Assembly (NCBI GenBank): GCA_945862495.1
Contig: CAMAYM010000016.1
Location: forward strand, 1-36,759
Source of the DNA: Bordetella parapertussis
GTDB lineage: Bacteria > Pseudomonadota > Gammaproteobacteria > Burkholderiales > Burkholderiaceae_B
Length of the DNA: 36,759 bases
Direction of reading: 5' to 3'
Shown: piece after piece, positions 24,623 to 32,202 of the stretch
Layout of the letters: each line of letters begins with the position of its first letter
Numbering within the stretch: the stretch's first letter is position 1
The notes under the pieces: model-generated
What the model saw: the letters and a program-made list of their open reading frames with translations, nothing else
Told to the model about the DNA's origin: nothing
Database searches by the model: none
Made by a program: the position numbers and the translations under genes

Positions 24623-25969
24623 ATGAACACCATTACCGAAAACGTCAGCCTGTCCAAAGAAGTGGACATGGAAAATTTCTGGATGCCCTTTACTGCCAAC
24701 AAGCAGTTCAAGGCAGCCCCCCGTATTCTAAAAAGTGCCAAAGGCATGTATTTCACGACCGTCGATGACAAGAAAGTACTCGACGCGAGCTCGGGCCTCT
24801 GGTGTGTCAACGCTGGCCACTGCCGCGACGAAATTATCGAAGCTGTGCACAAACAAATGATGGAACTGGACTATGCGCCTCCGTTCCAGATGGGTCACCC
24901 CATCGCCTTTGAGGCGGCTAAGGCCATCGCCAACATCATGCCTGCCGGCCTCGATCGCATCTTCTTTGCAAACTCTGGCTCCGAAGCGGTCGACACCGCA
25001 CTCAAAATTGCCTTGGCCTATCACCGCTCACGCGGCGACGGACAGCGTACACGCCTGATTGGTCGTGAACGCGGCTACAGCGGCGTTGGTTTTGGTGGCA
25101 TTTCAGTGGGTGGCATTTTGGCCAACCGCAAAGCCTACTCGGGTGCCCTGATTCCTGGTGTCGATCACATTTCGCACACACACAACTTGGCTGAAATGGC
25201 CTACAGCAAAGGCCAGCCTGCTTGGGGTGCGCATCTTGCCGACGACCTCGAGCGTCTCTGCGCCTTGCACGATCCTTCAACGATTGCAGCCGTGATCGTT
25301 GAGCCAGTCGCCGGTTCGACAGGCGTGTTGGTGCCACCACAAGGTTATTTAGAGCGCTTGCGCGAGATCTGCACCAAGCACGGCATCCTGTTGATTTTTG
25401 ATGAAGTGATCACCGGCTTTGGCCGCTTGGGCAAAGCCACGGCCAGCGAATTGCTTGGCGTGACACCCGACATCATCACAATGGCTAAGGCCATGAACAA
25501 CGCCGCGATTCCAATGTCTGGTGTAGCCGTCAGCCGCCAAGTGCACGATAGCATCGTCAACGCGGGTCCTGGTACATCGATTGAGTTCTTCCACGGTTAC
25601 ACCTACTCCGCTCATCCTGCCGCTGCGGCCGCATGCTTAGCGACTCAGGAAATCTACCGCAAAGAAAAACTGTTCGATCGCTCTTTAGCGCTTGCGCCGA
25701 AGTTCGAAAAAGAAATTCATGCACTGCGTGGCGAGCCTCACGTCAAAGACATTCGCAACCTCGGCCTGATGGGCGCGGTTGAGTTGGAGTCACGTGACGG
25801 CGCACCGGGCGCGCGTGCTTACGACGTCTTCCTTAAGTGTATGGAAAAAGGTGTGTTGGCGCGCTTCACAGGCGACATCATGGCCTTTTCGCCACCACTG
25901 ATCGTCAGCGAAGGTCAGCTCGAAGAAATCTTCTCGACAGTCAGAAAAGCATTGCACGAAACCGCCTAA
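24623..25969 (+). CDS. Omega-amino acid:pyruvate aminotransferase (class III)
   Basis: A class III PLP aminotransferase, most like omega-amino acid (beta-alanine):pyruvate transaminases. It would move the terminal amino group of beta-alanine, putrescine-like or similar compounds to pyruvate. Family marks are MENFWMPFTANKQFK near residue 16, FFANSGSEAVDTALKIA, LIFDEVITGFGRLG with the PLP-ring aspartate D260, and the Schiff-base lysine K289 in DIITMAKAMNN. ATG 24623 gives 448 residues and has GGAG 6 bases upstream; the TTG at 24611 is not needed. It is divergent from the MocR-type regulator. A hairpin follows it, then a gamma-glutamyltransferase gene. The substrate cannot be fixed from sequence. 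Confidence 0.92.
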   Translation: MNTITENVSLSKEVDMENFWMPFTANKQFKAAPRILKSAKGMYFTTVDDKKVLDASSGLWCVNAGHCRDEIIEAVHKQMMELDYAPPFQMGHPIAFEAAKAIANIMPAGLDRIFFANSGSEAVDTALKIALAYHRSRGDGQRTRLIGRERGYSGVGFGGISVGGILANRKAYSGALIPGVDHISHTHNLAEMAYSKGQPAWGAHLADDLERLCALHDPSTIAAVIVEPVAGSTGVLVPPQGYLERLREICTKHGILLIFDEVITGFGRLGKATASELLGVTPDIITMAKAMNNAAIPMSGVAVSRQVHDSIVNAGPGTSIEFFHGYTYSAHPAAAAACLATQEIYRKEKLFDRSLALAPKFEKEIHALRGEPHVKDIRNLGLMGAVELESRDGAPGARAYDVFLKCMEKGVLARFTGDIMAFSPPLIVSEGQLEEIFSTVRKALHETA

Positions 25970-25986
25970 CGCAGACGGCATTAAGC

Positions 25987-26014
25987 AAAGGGGCGCCTCG
26001 AGCGCCCCTTTATA
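25987..26014 (+). terminator. Hairpin after the aminotransferase gene
   Basis: AAAGGGGCGC at 25987-25996 and GCGCCCCTTT at 26002-26011 form a perfect 10-base stem with a 5-base loop. The following bases are TATAATTT, so the T-run is weak. It may end part of the transcripts, or the TATAAT (26010-26015) may be a -10 element for the next gene. Confidence 0.65.
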
Positions 26015-26051
26015 ATTTCCTCTATCTCTCTTTTTTGGAATCACCCGTCTC

Positions 26052-27653
26052 ATGAACTGGCAACTGCCCTTCCAATCTGGTCGTCAACCCGTCCTCGCGC
26101 GCAATCTCGTCTCCACATCACAACCGCTTGCGTCACAAGCGGGTGCCGCTGCTTTCGCGCGCGGTGGTAATGCTATTGATGCTGCGCTCGCCGCAGCGAT
26201 CACGCTGACCGTGGTCGAGCCCACGATGAACGGCATTGGTGGAGACGGCTTCGCCATTATCTGGGACGGCAAAGCACTGCATGGTCTGAACGCCTCCGGT
26301 CGCGCGCCCGCAGCGTGGTCACCCGAGCGCTTCAAGGGCATGGCCACCATGCCCCATCGCGGCTGGGAATCGGTCACCGTACCTGGCGTGGTCTCGCAAT
26401 GGGTCGAGCTGTCAAACAAATTTGGTAATTTGCCCTTCGAAGATTTATTTAAAGACGCCATCCGTCATGCACGCGAAGGCTTCCCCGTTAGTCCTGTGAT
26501 TGCGCGTCAGTGGAAAGATCAGGCCGCTGAGCTGCACGTCCAGCCTGGCTTCACAGAAGCCTTTATGAAAGATGGCCGCACACCCGCCGCTGGCGAAATC
26601 TGGAAATTCGCAGACCAAGCCGATACGCTTGAAGATATCGCACGCACCAAAGGCGAGTCGTTCTACCGAGGCCGCTTGGCAAAAATGATCGCTGACTTCG
26701 CACGCGCAAGCGGTGCGGTGCTCAACGAGGCCGATTTGGCTGCGCACCGTTGCGACTGGGTCGGCACGGTCTCGACCAACTACCAAGGTTATGACGTGCA
26801 TGAGATTCCACCAAACGGTCAGGGACTCACCGCATTGCTCGCGCTCAATCTGATCGAACACCTGCCTTATGCGCAAACCAAACCTGGCTCAGCCGAACGC
26901 ATGCACCTTGAAATTGAATGCATGCGTGCGGCCTTTGCTGACCTGTTCGAACACATCGCCGACCCTGACTTCATGAAAGTCACCGCCAAAGATTTGCTCA
27001 GCAAGTCCTATGCCAAAGAACGCGCCAAACTGATCGATCCTAAAAAAGCGGGCACCTATGGCCCAGGCCAACCCCCTTCAGGCGGAACGATCTATCTGTG
27101 CACCTCGGATGCCGAAGGCCGGATGGTGTCCTACATCCAATCAAACTTTAAAGGCTTTGGCTCAGGCGTGGTCGTCCCAAAAACGGGTATCGCCTTACAA
27201 AACCGTGGCTGGGGCTTTGTCACCACGCCCGGACATCCCAACCTCGTTGGCGGTGGCAAGCGTCCGATGCACACCATCATTCCCGCATTCATCACACGTG
27301 ATGGCAAGCCCTCAATGGCGTTTGGCGTGATGGGTGGCAATATGCAAGCCCAGGGACACATGCAGATGGTGTTGCGTCATATCACTGAGGGTTACAACCC
27401 ACAGGCCTGCTCGGACGCGCCACGCTGGCGCATCAACGATGCGGGTGATCTGACTGTCGAAGCCGCGGTGAGCCCTGCTGTTGTTGATGCGTTACGCGCC
27501 ATGGGTCACAAGCCCATTGTCGCCCCTGCTGATAGCCTTGACTTCGGTAGCGCCCAATTGATCTCTCGCCTCGAGGGTGAGGGCAACCAAGCGCCCTACG
27601 CCTATGCCGGAGGTTCTGATCACCGCCGTGACGGCGAAGCCGTCGGTTACTAG
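26052..27653 (+). CDS. Gamma-glutamyltransferase-family protein, no signal peptide
   Basis: A member of the gamma-glutamyltransferase/cephalosporin acylase family, whose precursors cut themselves before a threonine that becomes the catalytic N-terminus. Family marks are GGNAIDAALAAAITLTVVEP and MNGIGGDGFAIIWD in the first 70 residues. T346 in PPSGGTIYLCTSD is the likely cleavage and nucleophile residue, followed by FGSGVVVPKTGIALQNRG. Total length of 533 is normal for the family. The first 20 residues (MNWQLPFQSG...) are polar and do not form a signal peptide, so it is probably cytoplasmic, unlike classical GGT. It lies 82 bases after the aminotransferase and 10 bases before an unknown gene. 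A role in breaking gamma-glutamylated amines fits the context but is inference. Confidence 0.88.
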   Translation: MNWQLPFQSGRQPVLARNLVSTSQPLASQAGAAAFARGGNAIDAALAAAITLTVVEPTMNGIGGDGFAIIWDGKALHGLNASGRAPAAWSPERFKGMATMPHRGWESVTVPGVVSQWVELSNKFGNLPFEDLFKDAIRHAREGFPVSPVIARQWKDQAAELHVQPGFTEAFMKDGRTPAAGEIWKFADQADTLEDIARTKGESFYRGRLAKMIADFARASGAVLNEADLAAHRCDWVGTVSTNYQGYDVHEIPPNGQGLTALLALNLIEHLPYAQTKPGSAERMHLEIECMRAAFADLFEHIADPDFMKVTAKDLLSKSYAKERAKLIDPKKAGTYGPGQPPSGGTIYLCTSDAEGRMVSYIQSNFKGFGSGVVVPKTGIALQNRGWGFVTTPGHPNLVGGGKRPMHTIIPAFITRDGKPSMAFGVMGGNMQAQGHMQMVLRHITEGYNPQACSDAPRWRINDAGDLTVEAAVSPAVVDALRAMGHKPIVAPADSLDFGSAQLISRLEGEGNQAPYAYAGGSDHRRDGEAVGY

Positions 27654-27663
27654 GATACACACG

Positions 27664-28248
27664 ATGCAACGCTCAGCAGATTCTATTCATCAACACGTTC
27701 AGTCGCTGCTGAGCGAGTATCAGTGTCCTTATCAGTTTCATGAAGTGCGAGCAGCCTTCATGGGGGCGATCGCCAGTCCCTATGTCGTCGACCCACTCTT
27801 TGAATTGAATGCCTTATGGGATGGTGAGTTTCCTGAACTGCCGTCGCAAGAAAAACTCGACGAGGTCACCAAAACTTTTCTTGAAGACTTTTGGGGCGTG
27901 CTCGCGGCACATGGCAAAGAAGATGCAGCACAACCTTTCAGCCTGACCGCTTTAAAAAAAGCAACATCTTTAAGCGAACTGAAAGCGCATGCGCAATTAC
28001 GTGGTGAAGAACTCGATGCATTTCTCACCGGGTTTTTTCAAGATCAGGAAAATTTGGAGCTTGATGAAGATATCAGTGACAGCCTTGACATTCTCGAAGA
28101 GCTTGTCCAGATGTACACCGACATCATCAATATGGAAGAGCGCGACGCACTCAGTGCTCAGGAGCTATCTGAGCTGGCAGACAACCTGCTCAAGATGACC
28201 GATATGGCAGAGCTTGAAATGAATAATCTGATTGTGAGTTGTGCTTAA
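27664..28248 (+). CDS. Acidic hypothetical protein
   Basis: I do not recognise this 194-residue protein. It is strongly acidic, lacks signal peptide or membrane segments, and appears mostly helical. Visible stretches include FLEDFWGVLAAHGKEDAA, LRGEELDAFLTGFFQDQ, and a very acidic middle, LELDEDISDSLDILEELVQ. Few cysteines and no recognisable metal or nucleotide motif are seen. ATG 27664 is used; an ATG at 27577 would run inside the GGT gene. It follows that gene by 10 bases, so it is probably in the same transcript and may be an accessory or binding protein. An AGGA is about 8 bases upstream. Confidence 0.75.
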   Translation: MQRSADSIHQHVQSLLSEYQCPYQFHEVRAAFMGAIASPYVVDPLFELNALWDGEFPELPSQEKLDEVTKTFLEDFWGVLAAHGKEDAAQPFSLTALKKATSLSELKAHAQLRGEELDAFLTGFFQDQENLELDEDISDSLDILEELVQMYTDIINMEERDALSAQELSELADNLLKMTDMAELEMNNLIVSCA

Positions 28249-28261
28249 TTTCACAATCCTC

Positions 28262-28747
28262 TTAATGCTCAAGTAAGCTATGCGTATGCGCCGTGTAGAT
28301 TCTCTTTGCAATAGTCGTAAGCATTGACATCATCGATGATGTCGCCATCGCAAAGGAAAAAAGACCTGAGAATGCAATATAAAACGCGACAGATTTCCAA
28401 CCATCTGGGAGCGTATCTGAATATATTCCCAGTGTCGTGTAAGTACTACCCGCAAATAGCAGTGCGAGATGAATGTTATCGATTAATCCATTCGCATAGA
28501 GCGCAACCGTCCAAACCAAAATGGCTGTCAACTGAACCAGCGACATGGCATAGATCGAGGCAACGAAGAGAAAAATTAATTTGTAAGGAGGTGCGTTGAC
28601 AAGACTTGCGCACTTCTTAACAAACCAAAGATAAATATGAACAATTAAATATGCATTTGAAGCAAGTATGATTGCAAAAATACCCATACCAAAGGCTGTA
28701 TCGCGCAGAAGTTGCTCTAAAAATTGATTCAGATCTTCAAGAGTCAT
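28262..28747 (-). CDS. K+-channel-like membrane protein with altered filter
   Basis: An integral membrane protein of 161 residues with four hydrophobic segments. The C-terminal half has the layout of a two-helix ion channel pore: helix, pore region STYTTLGIYSDTLPDGW, then a final helix. K+ channels carry TTLGYGD at that place; here the run is TTLGIYSD, with an extra residue and without the GYG triplet. It may be a channel-like protein of different selectivity or no transport. ATG 28747 is chosen (MTLEDLNQFLE); an in-frame ATG at 28774 adds nine basic residues. Neither has a good ribosome-binding site. The DNA is AT-richer than the flanks. It faces the acidic-protein gene tail to tail. Confidence 0.7.
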   Translation of the reverse strand: MTLEDLNQFLEQLLRDTAFGMGIFAIILASNAYLIVHIYLWFVKKCASLVNAPPYKLIFLFVASIYAMSLVQLTAILVWTVALYANGLIDNIHLALLFAGSTYTTLGIYSDTLPDGWKSVAFYIAFSGLFSFAMATSSMMSMLTTIAKRIYTAHTHSLLEH

Positions 28748-28853
28748 CGTGTTCACTTTTTCTCTGTATTTCAATAATTAATTCGGTTGAAATGCGTTTC
28801 CTATCTTCGAGTTATTTAGCAAGCGTCTTCGATTTGAAAAATAAAATTGACGG

Positions 28854-29654
28854 TTAATTAGGGATACTTGTTGTTAAGCTAAAAAAGGCACCCCAGCCTT
28901 TTGCACTCGAGGGAGTCGCGGAAACCATATACGTCGGGCCGACTTGAAACTGCCAATGATGCCCCATCACTTTGATCGTTTTTCCCCCGCTCAATGTGAG
29001 TTGATTTATCGTATTGCTAGCGGTGTAGTTATAAGTAAGTTGACTAGATAAATTGTAAGTCCACCCATCATTGCTTGTGTATGCAACCGTTGGCTGAACA
29101 TTCAAGACATTAGCTGAACCACCAGACAAATCGCTTCCAATTCCCCAAGAGTTATACATTGCAACGCCTAAGACCCAGTTTTTAGGCGTATAAAATGCGC
29201 CTGCAGAAACGCCTAATCCCGTTTGCCTGGAGCCATTCAAACTATTGGAAGCGGGTGCTTGATAATAAGGGCCAATACCGGCATACCAATCCCCTGTAAA
29301 TCTTGGCGCAAAAAAAGTGGCTAGCTGTAGCGGCTGTAATTGATTGATCACCTGCGGATCGTTGATGTTGCGATTAAAGGTCACCATTGGATTCAGCAAC
29401 AATTGCAAATCACTACCAAGCTTGACAGGGATAATTGGCTGAAAGGCAAATTCACTTTGCTGCGCACCGTTGTTGCTGCCAATTTTTTGGTTGTAGTTAT
29501 AAGAAAAAGGCAGTTGCGTTTGGGGATACAGTTTATTTTGCATCTTCTGGCCTTCGAGAGCGGCCTCGCTCATCTTGCTACTTTTTTCCTGAGCCGTCAA
29601 TGCTCCTGGGATATATATGAGCAATAGAAATATAACGCTTCGTTGAATGTTCAT
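28854..29654 (-). CDS. Putative outer-membrane beta-barrel protein
   Basis: A 266-residue exported protein. Residues 1-21 are a signal peptide (MNIQRSVIFLLLIYIPGALTA, cut before QEK), and no lipobox cysteine is present. The rest alternates short amphipathic beta strands with glycine/asparagine turns, e.g. WYAGIGPYYQAP, LGVSAGAFYTPKNWVLGV and WTYNLSSQLTYNY. It ends with WGAFFSLTTSI, as barrels do with a near-terminal aromatic. Sequences of this type are often annotated as transporter or neuromedin U-like proteins in proteobacteria; the function is unknown. It lies about 107 bases upstream of the channel-like gene on the same strand, in the AT-richer patch, so they may have arrived together. 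Confidence 0.72.
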   Translation of the reverse strand: MNIQRSVIFLLLIYIPGALTAQEKSSKMSEAALEGQKMQNKLYPQTQLPFSYNYNQKIGSNNGAQQSEFAFQPIIPVKLGSDLQLLLNPMVTFNRNINDPQVINQLQPLQLATFFAPRFTGDWYAGIGPYYQAPASNSLNGSRQTGLGVSAGAFYTPKNWVLGVAMYNSWGIGSDLSGGSANVLNVQPTVAYTSNDGWTYNLSSQLTYNYTASNTINQLTLSGGKTIKVMGHHWQFQVGPTYMVSATPSSAKGWGAFFSLTTSIPN

Positions 29655-29746
29655 AGACTTATCATTGATACGCCGTTTGGTCGTCGCCTAATTAACCCAC
29701 GCAATAACTTCATACCTAGTTCTCTTGACGTGAGGCCCTCTTCCTA

Positions 29747-31579
29747 TCACTCCACTGTCACACTCTTAGCCAGATTCCTTGGCTTATCTACATCTGTCCC
29801 CCGCGCGCACGCCGTGTGATACGCCAACAACTGAAGTGGCACAGTATGCAAAATCGGCGACAACAAACCATAGTTTTCAGGCATGCGAATAACATGTACG
29901 CCTTCACTATTGACAAGCTTGGTACCCGCATCGGCAAAGACATACAACTCACCACCGCGTGCTCTGACCTCTTGCATGTTTGACTTGAGCTTCTCTAACA
30001 ACGCATCATTCGGTGCAATGGTGACGACTGGAATCTGATCCGTGACAAGCGCCAAGGGGCCATGCTTGAGCTCGCCCGCTGGATAAGCCTCGGCATGAAT
30101 ATAGCTAATTTCTTTGAGCTTGAGCGCACCCTCAAGCGCAATCGGGTAATGCATCCCACGACCGAGAAACAGTGTATTTTCTTTTGTCGCAAAACGATCG
30201 GCCCAGGCCATGATTTGTGGTTCGAGTGCGAGCACAGCGCCGATGGCGACAGGCAAATGTCGCAAGGCTTTCACGTGCTGCGCTTCTTGCTCTTCGGAGA
30301 GTTGACCGTGCACCTGTGCAAGCGCTAACGTCAACATAAACAGTGCGGTGAGCTGCGTTGTAAATGCCTTTGTTGAGGCGACACCGATCTCCACGCCTGC
30401 ACGTGTAATGTAGGCAAGCTTACACTCACGGACCATTGCGCTGGTTGAGACATTACAAATCGTTAATGTCTGCTCCATCCCCAAACTGCGTGCATGTTTC
30501 AAGGCTGCGAGTGTATCTGCGGTTTCTCCCGACTGCGAAATCGTCACCACCAGTGTCTTTGGATTCGGCACGCTCTCTCGATAGCGGTACTCACTCGCAA
30601 TCTCAACAGAGACCGGAATTTTTGCAACCGACTCGATCCAGTATTTTGCGGTCAATCCCGCGTAGTAACTCGTGCCACAGGCCAAGATCAGGACGCGATC
30701 GATGTCTTTGAATACTTTGTAAGCCTGATCACCAAACAACTCAGGTGTAATAGATTCCACATCCTCAAGCGTATCTGCGACGGCGCGCGGCTGCTCGAAG
30801 ATTTCTTTTTGCATGTAGTGACGATAGGGGCCAAGCTCAGCGGCACCTGTATGCACATGTACTGTATTGATCTGACGATCAACAGGCTTTCCTTCTTGAT
30901 CCATGATCCAGACATTGCCTAGTTGCAGGTCTGCGACATCACCGTCTTCGAGATAAATAATTTGGTCGGTTGTACCGGCGAGTGCCAAAGCATCCGAGGC
31001 CAAAAAGTTTTCACCCTTGCCACGTCCGATGACGAGTGGTGAACCTTGACGTGCCGCCACAATGCGATGCGGCTCATCGCGACAAAATACGGCGATCGCA
31101 TAGGCACCATGTAAACGACGTACCGTCTGTTGCACCGCCTCAAGTAGATCGCCGACATAGAGGTGACGCACGAGGTGCGCAATCACTTCGGTATCCGTCT
31201 GACTTTCAAAGACATATCCCACCGCTTGCAGCTCAGCGCGCAGTTCTTCGTGGTTTTCAATGATGCCGTTGTGCACGAGCGCGATGCTGGCCTCTTCTGT
31301 TCCCAATGAAGAAAAGTGCGGGTGCGCATTGCGCGTGACAGGTGCGCCATGGGTTGCCCAACGCGTGTGCGCAATTCCTGTAAAACCGGCGATGTGCTGA
31401 GTCTTAATGTCCGCTTCGAGCTCAGCGACGCGCTCGGTGCTGCGCGCACGTCGCAAGCCACCGTTTTCATACACCGCCACGCCGCAAGAATCGTAGCCAC
31501 GGTACTCAAGCCGCTTGAGGCCTTCGACCAAAATAGGGGTGATGTCGCGCGAAGCGACGGCGCCAACGATGCCGCACAT
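29747..31579 (-). CDS. glmS: Glutamine--fructose-6-phosphate aminotransferase (isomerizing)
   Basis: GlmS makes glucosamine 6-phosphate from fructose 6-phosphate and glutamine, the first committed step to UDP-GlcNAc. The N-terminal glutaminase domain starts with the catalytic C2 in MCGIVGAVASRD and contains LKRLEYRGYDSCGVAVY. Two SIS sugar-phosphate domains follow, seen in ILACGTSYYAGLTAKYWIE and GRGMHYPIALEGALKLKEIS. The C-terminus is DKPRNLAKSVTVE, the conserved substrate-lid end. The length of 610 residues is standard. Its start is divergent from the second Lrp-family gene across 152 bases. No glmS ribozyme is seen in the leader, as expected outside Firmicutes. Confidence 0.97.
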   Translation of the reverse strand: MCGIVGAVASRDITPILVEGLKRLEYRGYDSCGVAVYENGGLRRARSTERVAELEADIKTQHIAGFTGIAHTRWATHGAPVTRNAHPHFSSLGTEEASIALVHNGIIENHEELRAELQAVGYVFESQTDTEVIAHLVRHLYVGDLLEAVQQTVRRLHGAYAIAVFCRDEPHRIVAARQGSPLVIGRGKGENFLASDALALAGTTDQIIYLEDGDVADLQLGNVWIMDQEGKPVDRQINTVHVHTGAAELGPYRHYMQKEIFEQPRAVADTLEDVESITPELFGDQAYKVFKDIDRVLILACGTSYYAGLTAKYWIESVAKIPVSVEIASEYRYRESVPNPKTLVVTISQSGETADTLAALKHARSLGMEQTLTICNVSTSAMVRECKLAYITRAGVEIGVASTKAFTTQLTALFMLTLALAQVHGQLSEEQEAQHVKALRHLPVAIGAVLALEPQIMAWADRFATKENTLFLGRGMHYPIALEGALKLKEISYIHAEAYPAGELKHGPLALVTDQIPVVTIAPNDALLEKLKSNMQEVRARGGELYVFADAGTKLVNSEGVHVIRMPENYGLLSPILHTVPLQLLAYHTACARGTDVDKPRNLAKSVTVE

Positions 31580-31621
31580 AGACGTTCTCCTGAGAATGTT
31601 CTATTGTGCCCAATTTGGCTA

Positions 31622-31699
31622 GAAATATTATTTCAGTTACTGCATAGTAATGAAATATAAATACTATCTCTTTAATTAATGAAATATAATTTCATTAAT
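31622..31699. promoter_or_regulatory. Phased GAAATAT palindromes upstream of the second Lrp-family gene
   Basis: ATTAATGAAAT-ATA-ATTTCATTAAT at 31675-31699 is a perfect 25-base inverted repeat. GAAATA-T-TATTTC at 31622-31634 is a perfect 13-base one. GAAATAT begins at 31622, 31652 and 31681, spacings of 30 and 29 bases, or about three helical turns. This suggests cooperative binding of an Lrp-type octamer at the shared glmS/Lrp promoter region. Confidence 0.7.
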
Positions 31700-31731
31700 C
31701 CATCTATTGCTTAGGTCTTATAGACGCAATC

Positions 31732-32202
31732 ATGACGCTCGACTCCCTGGACGACCTCGATCGACGCATCCTCAATCAATTACAACACGATGCCAGTCTG
31801 ACCAATCAGGCACTGGCGGAGCGGGTGCACGCCTCGCCGCCCACCTGTTTGCGGCGTGTGCGTCGACTCACCGCCCTTGGCGTGATTGCCAAGCAAGTCG
31901 CGATCCTGGATCCTGCCAAGCTTGGCAGTACACTAACCGCCATCATCGAGGTAACACTGGATATTCAGTCGGCTGAACATCTGCAGGCGTTCGAAGAAAC
32001 CGTATCCCGCGAACCCGCAATTTTGCAGTGCTATCGCGTCTCAACCGGTCCGGACTTTGTTTTAATTGCGCATGTTCTCGACATGCCGGCCTATCATGTT
32101 CTGGTGCATCGCGCACTGACCGCTGCGGCAAATGTGCGCAATGTACGCACGTTTTTTTCAGTACATCGGAGCAAGTTCGATACCCGACTCACGCTTGATT
32201 AA
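31732..32202 (+). CDS. Second Lrp/AsnC-family regulator
   Basis: A 156-residue regulator of the Lrp/AsnC family, distinct from the true Lrp-like protein earlier in the window. The helix-turn-helix is in ASLTNQALAERVHASPPTC followed by LRRVRRLTALGVI. The C-terminal ligand domain shows PAILQCYRVSTGPDFVLIAH and the end HRSKFDTRLTLD. It is divergent from glmS, with palindromic sites between them that it probably binds to control itself. Its stop shares the bases TTAA with the stop of the opposing MFS gene. It may also control the adjacent exporter, since Lrp-family members often regulate efflux, but this is inference. The effector is unknown. Confidence 0.92.
   Translation: MTLDSLDDLDRRILNQLQHDASLTNQALAERVHASPPTCLRRVRRLTALGVIAKQVAILDPAKLGSTLTAIIEVTLDIQSAEHLQAFEETVSREPAILQCYRVSTGPDFVLIAHVLDMPAYHVLVHRALTAAANVRNVRTFFSVHRSKFDTRLTLD

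Noticed and set aside
29655..29746. Possible regulatory RNA between the barrel gene and glmS
   Set aside because: Only 92 bases with no stable hairpin or conserved motif seen.
31580..31731. glmS ribozyme in the glmS leader
   Set aside because: The 152-base region is AT-rich and palindromic but shows none of the ribozyme's core features; the class is known mainly from Firmicutes.
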